The translations under genes were made by a program, and so were the position numbers. Below are positions 31,001 through 38,372 of a DNA stretch of 64,000 bases, piece after piece (position 1 is the stretch's first letter; every line of letters starts with the position of its first letter). The DNA comes from Streptomyces gilvus (GTDB lineage Bacteria; Actinomycetota; Actinomycetes; Streptomycetales; Streptomycetaceae). Location of the stretch: contig NZ_JAKWBE010000005.1 of NCBI RefSeq assembly GCF_022513565.1, positions 186,001 through 250,000 of the forward strand. The letters are read 5' to 3'. The notes beneath the pieces are model-generated. The model made no database searches and was not told the origin of the DNA. It saw only the letters and a program-made list of their open reading frames with translations.

Positions 31001-32972
31001 CACCGGCTCCGCGACGACCAGTTACGGCTACGACGCCAACGGAAACCGCACCAGCGCCGGTTCCGACACCGCCACCTACAACGCCCGAAACGAGCTCACG
31101 TCCGTAACCAGGGGATCGGCCACCACCACCTACGGCTACACCGCGCGCGGCACGACGTCGAGCATCACCTCCGGTGGGTCCACCACCACGTACACCTCCG
31201 ACGCCTTCGACGAGCTGACCGGCACCAGCGCGGGCGGCAGCTACTCCTACGACGGACTCGGCCGGCTCGCCACGGCCACCTCCGGCGGCAAGAACGCCAC
31301 CTTCTCCTACGCCGACGGCACGAACAACGCCGTCTCCGACGGTGCCCAGGACTTCGCCCGGGACCCGGCTGGCGCTCTGCTCGCGGTCAGCGCGCCCGAC
31401 GGCACGGGCGCCGGCCTCGCCCTGACGGACAGCCACGGCGACGTCACCGGCACCTTCACCGCCACCGGCACGGCCCTCACCGGCTCCACCGCCTACGACG
31501 CCTACGGCGCGCCCACTGCCACCAGCGGCAGCCGGACCGACCTCGGCTACCAGTCCGGCTGGACCGACCCGGGGACGGGTTACGTCAACGCGGCCGCCCG
31601 CTGGTACAACCCGGCCAACGGCGACTTCACCAGCGCCGACACGGTGACCAACCCGTCCACCCCGGCCGTCAACGCCAACCCGTACGCCTACGGCAACGAC
31701 GACCCGCTCGACGCCACCGACACCTCCGGCCACGACGCCTGCACCAGTGACGACATCAAGGCCCAAGAGGAGGCCTACGAGGCCCAGCAGGCCTGGCTGA
31801 AGCAGTGGCAGGCGGGCGCCTGGGGCCGGATGGAGAAGTACTCCCAGGACCAGCACGCGGCGTGGGAGCGGGAGAACGCCCGCGAGCAGGCCCGCAACGA
31901 GGCCGACGAACGGGCGCTGCAGCAGCAGATCTCCGACGAGGAACGGCAGTTCCAGAACGAGTTCGACGACGCGATGAACTGGCAGCCGTCGGGACACTCG
32001 GGCGGCCACGGTTCCGGCTCCGACTCGGGCTCGTACAGCGTCTCGTACGGCAATTCCTACGGCGTGTACGGCTCGTCCGGCGGCAGCTACTCGTCCCTCT
32101 ACTACGGCGTCGCCCTAGGCGGCGGAGCCCTGACCTACGGCTATGGAGCCACCCGGGCGGCGAGCATGGGCGCGGCCGAGGACTCGGTCGGCGAGCTCAT
32201 CGTGGAAGAACTCAGCTCGATGAGTGCTGAGGAAGTCCTGGAGGCCGCCGCCCTGGCGCTGGCCGCCTCGGCCGCCGACGACTGCGGCGCCCACGGCATC
32301 CCCACCCGCCCCAAGAACCAGAACCTCGGCGGCGTCAACACCACCCCCGTCCTCGGGGTGACCCCGGACGAGGACCCGGCAGCGGCGTCGGGGCATCTGG
32401 CGACCAGTTCGTCTGCGGCCGTGGACACGAGCGTCGCGACGGCCACGAACGGCTCAACCGGCAACGGCACCTCGACCGACGAGGACGACCAGTGTGGCAC
32501 CCTCTCGCGTGACATCCGCTATCAGTACCAGGACCTGGACGAGGAGAACCGGGCACAAGGGGCTACCGCGTTGATCTGTCCCTCGGATCTGAAACCCAGC
32601 GGCAGTAAACGCGACAGCATCGCCTCAGTCCCCGTGGCTGGATTCCCTGACGGACCCTCGAACAGTCTCGGGCCCGGTAAATCGATATACAACAAGACCC
32701 ACATCATCGGCGACCAGTTCAACGGGGCGCCGAAGGCTGAGAACCTGTTCACCGGATTCGACCGTATGAACAAGAGCGGCATGCGGCGCTGCGAGAAGAA
32801 GATGGAGGCGCAACTCAAGCAGGGAAACTGGGTTCAGTACTCCGGGCAGCTGGAGTACGCCAACGACACCGATCCCATACCCACCGGGATACGAATGACG
32901 GCCAGCACCAAGGCCGGACCGCTGTTCGACGTGACAGTGGAGAACAACTCAAGCTGGCAGGACACATGCTGA
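22005..32972 (+). CDS. Giant secreted RHS/YD-repeat polymorphic toxin with LamG domains and a DNA/RNA non-specific nuclease tip
   Basis: 3655 aa from ATG 22005 (GGGGGAA 8 nt upstream); the frame is open 81 nt further to a TTG with no site. A Sec signal peptide ends at about residue 37 (AQA). Then come a DNRLRE-like domain (about 200-375) and Ig-like segments. Four LamG/concanavalin-like domains lie at about 890-1116, 1181-1412, 1946-2162 and 2172-2379, inserted among dozens of YD repeats (YDxxG pattern). The RHS core ends near ARWYNPANGDFTSADT (about 3198). After a charged coiled-coil and a Gly/Ser linker, the last 130 residues resemble Endonuclease_NS_2. In KTHIIGDQFNG, His3566 stands for the DRGH catalytic His, with MNKSG after it. 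It is probably a contact-delivered nuclease toxin. Confidence 0.9.
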   Translation: MARSWASHRRARLSPRSTALVAAGALIAVLAGQSAQALPADAGRPATPQQQVGTAAGKKHEVSAAVTGSRARSKIGAFGPGKVKGAVKSYRPHGRQGDPVNSGSRVHKAPKSVSAPSATKPRGFEVSTSVEQHGLDTATTTVYKNADGTYTAQIHTHAVNYRRADGSWARITGTVPNGASTASYRTSRPALMSAGNPTGQGNASSSTYVESGVTQNFHGNGQLYVGKYQSHDYNSFLQFGGFGAQFANDYIVNSTLWLDTEYSGQDTTGTCSSQAVNVAPVSASWDPAKIDTYPGPAAGAQIGTAGFAAGTDCSNGRQWEGVSLDTKTVMNWAHGWTSNYGLRLSAASTAAAAKEFYADDPYLAIEYTPNGAGASYSEVSYASPWNNQPGWGKVTVQNRGTATWTPTNGYKLSYQLYTVSGTTRTLLTSPAATPAAMPSTVAPNKPVTVTASIPALTAGKTYLICWDMSYNGTLFSTYGVPQTCYSLPVVNNPPIIDTFDPGNNGSVFSLTPTLAVTAHDPDNYPGTGLSYSFNVYANGSTTALASSGSLTTPVWTVPAGKLAYGKTFYWTAQVSDGNAASLWSAPDYFTIPSAPQPLVTAHLGASPYDATVKGVDPQLGDYSTQTTDAIVPGPADGPTLSVQRTYNSLDPGVFKAFGAGWSSLLDMRATEDADGTGNVVVTLADGRQERFGANGDGTYTAPAGTYAVLSAPPAAYGSSGFMLTERSGTRYIFNNQVTDPVTGQTYWALTETGNRNGHGVDLEWLPVTLTLPDGSTLKTQEPTRVGYLLNQDNGYNDGAANELPDQTVLLDLTWGVQQVTASDGTVKNVPHVTQVSTRRVSGTVNPWTYGYDGAGDLSSVCPPASSSTTSTACTQYGYTSGSGSGSHFASMVLDSNPTDYWRLGDAAGSTTAKDAVVVHEGTTDATLANVTLAQTGPLAGTPATAGSFNGTSSYMTLPDNLPANSTNLAVGMWFRTTQAGGTLFSYQSGKPGTSVSSGYVPSMYIGTDGKLRAEFWNGHAAPMTSPNAVNDGKWHYAVLSGARTDQTLFLDGAKVAGLTGSTISFGAWPYTTVGAGELAGSWPSVPSGNALGWFNGQIEDVSFLQHPLGLPAVQQEYSSATLASRELTGTTLPSGKTALAVGYDALTDRASTVTDADGGSYQFATPVTTGSDDYYYGTVRGTRPALDYPLAESAGLTAVNQYGVDNTAGGASDGIYNDVMLGEPGIFGPGGDSAAGFNGTDSYLSLPTGALDDSSGNASVALWFNTKQAGGVLFSYQNGQIGSTLSGNYTPALYVGSDGLLHGQFWDGSTSPMASKAAVNDGNWHLVVLTASGTTQTLWLDGQSQATRSGKSIAGQVKTSGETTVSVGAGYVAGSWPKPPSNALGYFNGEIGQVGLYRTDLGQSAVEAALGLYKAKGSATTLMPSTTLTVTDPAQHTETYAFDPANGNRTTAVTDADGGRTTFAYDSLGFQDAVTDPDGHSTTRQHDSYGNVLATTTCRQKDSCQTSYFSYHTNATDPLDPLNGKVLYAADARSGPTGTASPAYRTAYTYTPFGALASVTTPPTPDYPSGRTTRYWYYGKSETYTDNVGRVDTEPFGMLASVTDPSGKVTRYHYCGTYALGQVCGQTDPSGQTTYYGIDTLGHRTWKAVSSDTYPVTFSGSGAPVGGVQTQYTYDALGRTATLTGPATTDAVRGVTHTPKTTYTYDADGDLKSSSTADTTGHDTTRTTGYDYDDNDRVKTVTDPAGSVTRFTYDSFGRKSTETNAAGTTYRYDYSPTGHLLTTTLLGWTGDPTAPSDQKNLIVQSRAYDPAGRLASVTDSMGRSTAYSYFDDDLLQSQTDAAGTADATTTKAYDYDAAGNLTWECDVWSGTACLKQTQHTVDAAGRTTRTVVDPSGVDRVVVDSFDPDGNVLSRILTGGGQTRQIGYSYDAAGNRTAQSVRTDATGPTGYWPLDEGAVSAADSSGNGFTGTPGTGASWGPPGSGYTSFNGTSGAILTSGTPVVDTTRGFTVSAWAYLSATSTTKDFTVVSQQGAQNSAFQLQYNHTTKSWAFVRASNDTASATTYVASDPTPATAGTWTQLVGVYDALGAMSLYVNGVEVSGNCLNCTLVSDPTPMASTTGVAIGRGKAAGASVNWFTGRIRDVQLYGRELDDAEISQLYKSSTTAGESPVSLGAAGWWKLDDGENPTAGDHSGAGNAGTLNASTSWSPENGGSAVFAGAGQITTGGPVLDTTRSFSVSAWAKITTTPSGTWQTVLAQQGAQAAGFSLDYNPTAGRWAFDRATTDVASPTLAGATSTAAPTLNTWTHLVGTYDANSGKMTLYVNGTAQNTATDTTPIAGSGPLVIGRGYTAGAAGQYFNGSVSKVQTYNRVLSAAEVSALRTSGGTAGSAPLTTTWTYDQRGLPLTMTDPRGNAAGATAAAYTTTYAYDEDGRLTSTTSPPVSTESGGGAAQQTVAVAESGYDTFGEQVESDDADGNIVTTTYDLDGRVQAVSQPAYTPPDGSGTVTPTTSYTYDALGAVHTETDPLNHTASYVYDQLGDRVQQTLPGGQVTHVGYDTDGEVLNTTDPTGARTESTYDGLGRRATSTQVERAPTPAAYTTHYGYDGLGDLNSIEDPLGNTATATYDALGETSTVTDPLGNTTAYSYDVSGQLVRTTAADSTAATLSYDQAERLVATAQLDADGTTLSSTSYGYDAAGNQTSATDARQHTTTATFDALDRTVSQTQPVDANSSITTSFGYDAAGNETRYTDADKNVTYYTYNPLGLQETSVAPSVTGLTSAADRTTAFSYDADGHQHVISRPGGVTLTESYDDNGLLTAESGSGAEAATATRAFRYDDDGRLTSLSAPTGNDTFTYDDRGLLLTMGGPGGSATYAYDANGEIATRTDATGNATFGYDADGRVNSETDPLTGTTATLDYTKLGQPKTVSYGKNGATRGYDYNGLHQLTTDVLKTPSGTVEASAAYTYNADGQMATRTTTGTAGSGTSTFDYDYAGRLKSATTGSATTSYGYDANGNRTSAGSDTATYNARNELTSVTRGSATTTYGYTARGTTSSITSGGSTTTYTSDAFDELTGTSAGGSYSYDGLGRLATATSGGKNATFSYADGTNNAVSDGAQDFARDPAGALLAVSAPDGTGAGLALTDSHGDVTGTFTATGTALTGSTAYDAYGAPTATSGSRTDLGYQSGWTDPGTGYVNAAARWYNPANGDFTSADTVTNPSTPAVNANPYAYGNDDPLDATDTSGHDACTSDDIKAQEEAYEAQQAWLKQWQAGAWGRMEKYSQDQHAAWERENAREQARNEADERALQQQISDEERQFQNEFDDAMNWQPSGHSGGHGSGSDSGSYSVSYGNSYGVYGSSGGSYSSLYYGVALGGGALTYGYGATRAASMGAAEDSVGELIVEELSSMSAEEVLEAAALALAASAADDCGAHGIPTRPKNQNLGGVNTTPVLGVTPDEDPAAASGHLATSSSAAVDTSVATATNGSTGNGTSTDEDDQCGTLSRDIRYQYQDLDEENRAQGATALICPSDLKPSGSKRDSIASVPVAGFPDGPSNSLGPGKSIYNKTHIIGDQFNGAPKAENLFTGFDRMNKSGMRRCEKKMEAQLKQGNWVQYSGQLEYANDTDPIPTGIRMTASTKAGPLFDVTVENNSSWQDTC

Positions 32973-33502
32973 ACGTTTCGGACCTCGAAAACACGATCCA
33001 GGGGCTGAGGGTGCTGCGCCCGGCCTCGGCCCGCCGGGTCGACTGGACCGCTCTCGAACGTTCACTGGGCGTCGGCCTTCCCACGGACTTCAAGGAGTTC
33101 GCCGAGGCCTACCCCGCGGTCGAGATCGACGAGTTCCTCCGGGTCTGGAGTCCAACGCCCGGACGGGAGGAGGAGTTCATCGAAGTAGTGCAGTACTGCT
33201 TGGAAATGCTTCGTGACCTGCAGGAGGCCGGCGACACCGAGCACTACGCAGCCTATCCGGAGCCTGAAGGGCTGCTTCCTTGGGGGGAGTCACTCGAAGG
33301 CGACGTCTTCTACTGGCGTACGACGGGCCCGGACCCGGAGCGGTGGCCCGTGGTCGCGAGTGGCCGCAATGGAGCCTGGTGGGAGTGCGCGGGGGGCATG
33401 CTCGCGTTTCTGGTCGGCGTGGTCGACGGAACTGGCGAGAGATCCGAGCTGCCTGACGGCGTACTCGGGCCGAACGCCTCCGTGCTCCTGCTCGACACAT
33501 GA
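32966..33502 (+). CDS. SUKH (SMI1/KNR4)-type immunity protein
   Basis: 178 aa. The N-terminal half reads VDWTALERSLGVGLPTDFKE, the classic SMI1/KNR4 start (xLGxxLPxDYxxF), followed by acidic segments and WPVVASGRNGAWWECAGGML in the middle, also typical. Proteins of this superfamily neutralise nuclease toxins encoded next to them. ATG 32966 lies inside the end of the toxin gene; the 7-nt overlap ATGCTGA gives coupled translation, so the immunity protein is made whenever the toxin is. Base composition is somewhat lower in GC than in the neighbours, fitting a mobile toxin-tip/immunity cassette. Confidence 0.88.
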   Translation: MLNVSDLENTIQGLRVLRPASARRVDWTALERSLGVGLPTDFKEFAEAYPAVEIDEFLRVWSPTPGREEEFIEVVQYCLEMLRDLQEAGDTEHYAAYPEPEGLLPWGESLEGDVFYWRTTGPDPERWPVVASGRNGAWWECAGGMLAFLVGVVDGTGERSELPDGVLGPNASVLLLDT

Positions 33503-33903
33503 AGTCGCGCGGGCGGCGCGCTCGGCTCACGGAGTTTGAACCCGGCAGCGTTCAGGTCGGAGTTTTCTGCTCACAGGCCCCAGGCTCGTACGTAATGCAG
33601 TGACGTTCCTCATCGCGGATCATGCTGACTCTATGCCGTCAGGAACTTCCTGCTGGGCCCGGACGAGACCCGGTTCAACGAGTCAGCCCCCGCAGGCTTT
33701 GGTGAGCGGACGCGCGGAGGCGGCGCGATGACGAGTGCCGTCTGACGGTCATGGCGACCGCCACCTCAGGTGTCGGCCGCCGCTTTAGCGCCGCATCAGC
33801 CAACGTCCGCCTCGTTGGGTGCCTGACAGACAGGTCCTGTGCCTCCCCCGGGGCCCCATCCCGGGGAGGGGGGACCACTGGTGCGGCTGTGCGGGGATGT
33901 GGG
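33503..33903. other. 401-bp gap after the toxin/immunity cassette
   Basis: I see no convincing gene. Short open frames exist on both strands but lack ribosome sites and codon bias. A C/G-rich near-palindrome at about 33842-33873 could be a weak terminator. The composition is more mixed than that of flanking genes, as often seen beside exchangeable toxin cassettes. Confidence 0.5.
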
Positions 33904-34197
33904 ATGCCGGAAGCGGAAGCCTCCCCGCTGCCGCGCGGTCACCCGTATCGTTCGGGGATGGGTGACAGGCTGACAAGTATCGAAGTCCCTGACGTGGTCG
34001 GGATGACGGGGCGAGAGGCGCACGCCCTCTGCCGTGGGCTGGGGCTGTTCCTGGGCTACTACAACATGGATCGGCAACTGCCACAGAGCATGGTCATCGC
34101 CCATCAAGAGCCCTCACCCGGCACCATGGCAGCACCAGCCACGGCCATCAGGATCTGGACGACGTGGGATCCGCTGCCGGGGACCGGGGCTCAGTAG
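33904..34197 (+). CDS. Small PASTA-domain protein
   Basis: About 97 aa if started at ATG 33904; ATG 33958 is an alternative giving 79 aa and placing the PASTA motif at the N terminus. The recognisable part is VPDVVGMTGREAHALCRGLGL, then QEPSPGTMAAPATAIRIWTT, a single PASTA repeat of the type found in penicillin-binding proteins and Ser/Thr kinases. There is no signal peptide or membrane segment, so it is probably cytoplasmic. The ribosome site is weak for both starts. The role is unknown. Confidence 0.55.
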   Translation: MPEAEASPLPRGHPYRSGMGDRLTSIEVPDVVGMTGREAHALCRGLGLFLGYYNMDRQLPQSMVIAHQEPSPGTMAAPATAIRIWTTWDPLPGTGAQ

Positions 34198-34303
34198 CCG
34201 GGGTGGGCGTTTGTCGGATGCGGCACTAGCCGCAGGACACGAGCCCCGTACCCGTCGCCATCAGACGGACAGACATGGCACGGGGTCCGGTCGCTCCGCG
34301 GTC

Positions 34304-34735
34304 CTACAGCTGTACGGCCTCCGCCGAGGCCTTCGCTTCCTTCCTGCGTTTGCGCCTGCTGACCCGCGGCTCCTGGTCCGGCAGCCAGCCGAAGGCCATG
34401 CAGCTGCCGACGGCGCCGAGGGCGAGGCCGACGAAGAAGCCGCCCAGGTTGGAGGTGAGCCAGGTGCCCAGGGAGCACAGGATGCCGATGATCGAGTAGA
34501 AGAGCCGCTGGGACGGGCTGAACAGGGTCAGCAGTCCGCACAGCACCATCACCGTCGGCAGCAGATAGCCGGCCAGGCCCTGCATGCCGACGTGCATGAT
34601 GACCTTCATCGAGGCCTTCTCGGTGAGCAGGATCCACCCACCGCCCAGGGTCAGCAACAGCCCGCCCCAGAACGGCCGACGGGCCCGCCATCCGCGGAAG
34701 GCGGGCCGCCACCCCTGTTGTGGAGTGTCCGACAT
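34304..34735 (-). CDS. DUF6114 membrane protein
   Basis: 143 aa with about four hydrophobic segments (PFWGGLLLTLGGGWILL, GLAGYLLPTVMVLCGLLTLF, LFYSIIGILCSLGTWL, LGGFFVGLALGAVGSCMAFGWL) and a basic cytoplasmic tail (RRKRRKEAK). It matches the DUF6114 family, which is common in Streptomyces next to DUF6230. ATG 34735 shares its A with the TGA of the upstream gene (TGATG), so the pair is translationally coupled. No enzymatic motif is seen. It may be a membrane partner of the exported DUF6230 protein. Confidence 0.85.
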   Translation of the reverse strand: MSDTPQQGWRPAFRGWRARRPFWGGLLLTLGGGWILLTEKASMKVIMHVGMQGLAGYLLPTVMVLCGLLTLFSPSQRLFYSIIGILCSLGTWLTSNLGGFFVGLALGAVGSCMAFGWLPDQEPRVSRRKRRKEAKASAEAVQL

Positions 34736-35388
34736 CAGCAACCCGAGTCGCTGAAGCTGAGTTTCAGGCCCGGAAGCTTGAACACGCCAGCGGTGGTCGC
34801 GTAGTTGGTCTGCCGCAGGTTGTCGATGTGCACGGTGTCGGACTGCTGGCCGAAGACACCCGCCGGTCCCTTGACGCCGGCCTTGTTGAGCTGGTTCGCG
34901 TCGTTGCCGATCTCGATGTTGGTGAACGACGCGTCGCCCGACAGCTGCGTCGAGTCGGTCGTCAGATCGGTCGCCTGCACCTTTGACGAGCCGCTGCCCG
35001 CCTTGATCAGCAGGTTGGTGCCGCCCAGGTCGACGCTCTGGCACAGACTGTCCAGCGTCGCGTTCTTGATGGCAGAGGTGACGACCAGCACCTGACCGCC
35101 GGTGTCACCGGCGTTCGGGCTGCCGTCGGGCATGTTGTCGAGGGCCCCGAACTGCTCGAAGCCTGTGCCGTCCAGTGACTTCGCGGTAACCGTGAAGGGC
35201 ATGCCGGAGATGAAGAACGACACGCCCAGAGCACCCTGGGCGGTGAGGATCGCGAGGCCGGCGAGGGCTCCGACGGCGGGGACCGCCATCACCGCGGCGC
35301 GGCGCAGCCGGACCCGCCCGCGTCTTGCGGGGTCGGGCGAGGAACCGCTTTCCGGGTTCCCTGGTGTGAGGTCGGCGGACGAGGCCAT
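34735..35388 (-). CDS. DUF6230 exported/membrane-anchored protein
   Basis: 217 aa from ATG 35388 (GGAG about 6 nt upstream; in-frame ATG 35400 is less well placed). One N-terminal helix (AAVMAVPAVGALAGLAILTAQGALG) anchors or exports a domain rich in beta-strand-like repeats (GGTNLLIKAGSGSSKVQATDL, FTNIEIGNDANQL) that ends in DSGC. This is the DUF6230 pattern. The family is Streptomyces-associated and its function is not known. A good promoter lies 140 nt upstream. It forms an operon with the DUF6114 gene. Confidence 0.85.
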   Translation of the reverse strand: MASSADLTPGNPESGSSPDPARRGRVRLRRAAVMAVPAVGALAGLAILTAQGALGVSFFISGMPFTVTAKSLDGTGFEQFGALDNMPDGSPNAGDTGGQVLVVTSAIKNATLDSLCQSVDLGGTNLLIKAGSGSSKVQATDLTTDSTQLSGDASFTNIEIGNDANQLNKAGVKGPAGVFGQQSDTVHIDNLRQTNYATTAGVFKLPGLKLSFSDSGC

Positions 35389-35531
35389 TTCTGCTCCCAT
35401 GTGCATAGTCAGTGCGGGTTGGGCATCAGCGGCGCGTTGTCCTGGCGCGGACAGCGGCTGCGAGCGCACGCCTCCTCCCAACTCCCGGACGGATGGAAGG
35501 GCTTTCTCGTACTCCGCAGTAGCCAACCCGG

Positions 35532-35561
35532 AAGTTACCCGTGGTTACTTTGGGGGGTCAA
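35532..35561 (-). promoter_or_regulatory. Candidate housekeeping promoter of the DUF6230/DUF6114 operon
   Basis: On the minus strand, TTGACC (35561-35556) is followed after 18 bp by TAACTT (35537-35532), about 140 nt before the DUF6230 start. Confidence 0.45.
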
Positions 35562-35686
35562 GGGAGTTGTGAAAAAAGGATGTTGATTGTGCACCGCGTG
35601 TGTCCCGCTGCTGGCTGGGACTTTGCCTGGGTGTCTCGCGTCGGCTGCGGGATTCCTTGAATGATCGTCAACTCGCTTGTGTGTGC

Positions 35687-36725
<1,039 letters not shown>

Positions 36726-36743
36726 CCCTTGTAGCCCGATACT

Positions 36744-37682
36744 TCAGCGTCGACGCAGACGCAGGGCCAGGGCGGCGCCCCCGGTGAGCACCAGCACCGC
36801 GGCGGCGCCGCCCGCCACCATGGGCGCGGACGGACCCGAGTCGGCGCTCTCGGTGGCGGCGACGGGCGTGCTGTCGGGCTGCGACGGCGCCGCGGCCGCC
36901 GCCGTCGTCGTCTCCTGTGCCGGACTCGCCGACGTACGCGGTTTCTCGGCCGTCGGCGAGGGCGTCCCGCTCGCGGTCCGCCCGCCGCCGCTCGACGCGC
37001 GCGCCGAGGTCGAGGCCGATGCCGTCGAACCGCCGCTGCTCGCCCCCGGGAACACCACGTCCGAGCAGGAGTAGTACGTGTCCGGCGTGCTGCTGGTCTG
37101 CCAGATCGTGAAGAGGACCTGACGTCCGGTGCGGTTCGCCGGGAGCTTCGCCGTGAAGTGGTAGGCGCCGCCGGTCATCGCCGGGTCCTTGACCGAGGCG
37201 AACGGCTGGGCCGGCAGATCGGACCAGGTAAGCGGTTTCGTCGGGTCGTACCCCGGCTTGGAGAGATAGAGCCGGAAGGTTCCCGCGTGCGGGATCGGAG
37301 CCGCGTACGTCATGTTCAGCGTCGCGCCCGGCTTCAGGCTCGTCGACGGCCAGTCGGCGCGGGCGAGGTCGAGGCCCTTGAACTCCGCCAGCCCGCCGCT
37401 GCACAGCTTTCCGTCCGGGATGGTCTGCCGGTCGCGGCCGTTGACGTCCGAGACCCGTACGTCGTCCCAAAAGGTGAACGGGGCGCCGTTCGCCGCCACC
37501 GCCGCCTTGCAGGCCGCCGACTTGGCGTTCGCCCCGCCGCCCGGGGAGCAGGCGTAGCCCCGGCTGACCGGATCCGTGGGCGCACCGTGCGCCTGCGCGG
37601 GGCCGGCCGCCCACAGCGGCAGCAGGAACGGGGTCACGACGGCGGCCGCCAGGGCGGTGCGGTATGCGGTCATCCGGACCAT
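36744..37682 (-). CDS. Membrane-anchored AA10 lytic polysaccharide monooxygenase
   Basis: 312 aa from ATG 37682 (GAGGAG 9 nt upstream). The signal peptide is cut at AQA, leaving His32 (HGAPTDPVSRGYACSPGG) as the N-terminal residue of the copper 'histidine brace'. The second His is in the PIPHAGTF segment. The conserved AA10 end is WQTSSTPDTYYSCSDVVF; the residue normally Phe beside copper appears as Tyr. After about residue 205 come a Ser/Thr/Ala-rich linker and a C-terminal transmembrane helix ending in RLRRR, with no carbohydrate-binding module. It oxidises chitin or cellulose chains at the cell surface; substrate preference cannot be read here. Confidence 0.9.
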   Translation of the reverse strand: MVRMTAYRTALAAAVVTPFLLPLWAAGPAQAHGAPTDPVSRGYACSPGGGANAKSAACKAAVAANGAPFTFWDDVRVSDVNGRDRQTIPDGKLCSGGLAEFKGLDLARADWPSTSLKPGATLNMTYAAPIPHAGTFRLYLSKPGYDPTKPLTWSDLPAQPFASVKDPAMTGGAYHFTAKLPANRTGRQVLFTIWQTSSTPDTYYSCSDVVFPGASSGGSTASASTSARASSGGGRTASGTPSPTAEKPRTSASPAQETTTAAAAAPSQPDSTPVAATESADSGPSAPMVAGGAAAVLVLTGGAALALRLRRR

Positions 37683-37737
37683 CCGGAACGTCTCCTCGGC
37701 CGACACGGGAACGGGCTGCTCCCGTGGAGTACGGGAA

Positions 37738-37775
37738 ACCGGCGCGACGCGTTCAGACCGGCGCGACGTGTTCAG
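37738..37775. repeat. 19-bp tandem repeat upstream of the monooxygenase
   Basis: Two adjacent 19-bp copies (37738-37756, 37757-37775) differ at one base. They lie 56-93 nt before the monooxygenase start, in the expected promoter zone, and could be regulator sites. Confidence 0.75.
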
Positions 37776-37911
37776 GGGGGAGCGCCGCGTTCGGCGCCGA
37801 GTGAACGTGGGGCGCGGGCGACGCGTACGGGACACGGCACGCCGTACATGGGGAGGCGGGCCCTCGACGGACGGGCCGGTGCGAATGGGACCGGCCCGCC
37901 CGCCCTCCGCG

Positions 37912-37942
37912 CCCGGTGGTATGTGACCCGGTGGTATGTGAC
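37912..37942. repeat. 15-bp tandem duplication
   Basis: The unit CCCGGTGGTATGTGA at 37912-37926 is repeated exactly at 37927-37941. Non-coding. Confidence 0.75.
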
Positions 37943-38327
37943 ATGGCACTGCGCCTCGCCCGGCGAAGGCCCCCAACGTCCACGCCTGGACGGAGTCGCA
38001 AGTGCCCCTCTGCTGACCCGAGTTGGAGGTCACTCTGGTCTCATTGGCAAACCAACCGGTCGCCTCGTACTGTAGGCGCTGCGTCCGCTGCGGGGATCGC
38101 GGAAGGCTCTGCCTCAACCGGCCCTGACAGTCGTCCTCCACCGACGTCTCGTACGCGGCGGTGACGTGTCGCGGCAGGATCCGGTGGTGTGTCCGTACCG
38201 CGCGTGCTGTTTTCCTCGGCGATGCCCGGCTCGCGTCCAACTCCCGTCCCGGCAGGGCCGGTCGACGTTCTCGGGGTGGGTCGTCAACGCCGTCGTACGG
38301 TGAGATATCGTGTACGGGGAGTGAGAA

Positions 38328-38349
38328 ACATACTGTACGACCCGTTTTC
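38328..38349 (+). promoter_or_regulatory. CprB-type autoregulatory operator
   Basis: The site begins ACATACTGTACG and continues ACCCGTTTTC. From memory, the published CprB selection consensus has ACATAC, ACG and CCCGTTT in the same register, so most positions agree. It is 24 nt before the start of the CprB-like gene and contains a possible -10 (CATACT), so binding would block its own transcription. Confidence 0.6.
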
Positions 38350-38372
38350 CCAGTCCCAGGAGTGTTCAGTCG

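Larger units (their letters stand above)
37683..38372. other. 690-bp intergenic region upstream of the monooxygenase and the CprB-like regulator
   Basis: No gene is supported on either strand. It holds two short tandem duplications (37738-37775 and 37912-37942), listed separately, and a CprB-type operator near its right end. The monooxygenase promoter must read leftward from this region. Confidence 0.6.

Noticed and set aside
33842..33873. C/G-rich near-palindrome considered as the terminator of the toxin/immunity operon
   Set aside because: Pairing needs a bulge, and the position is 340 bp past the stop; too weak to list as a terminator.
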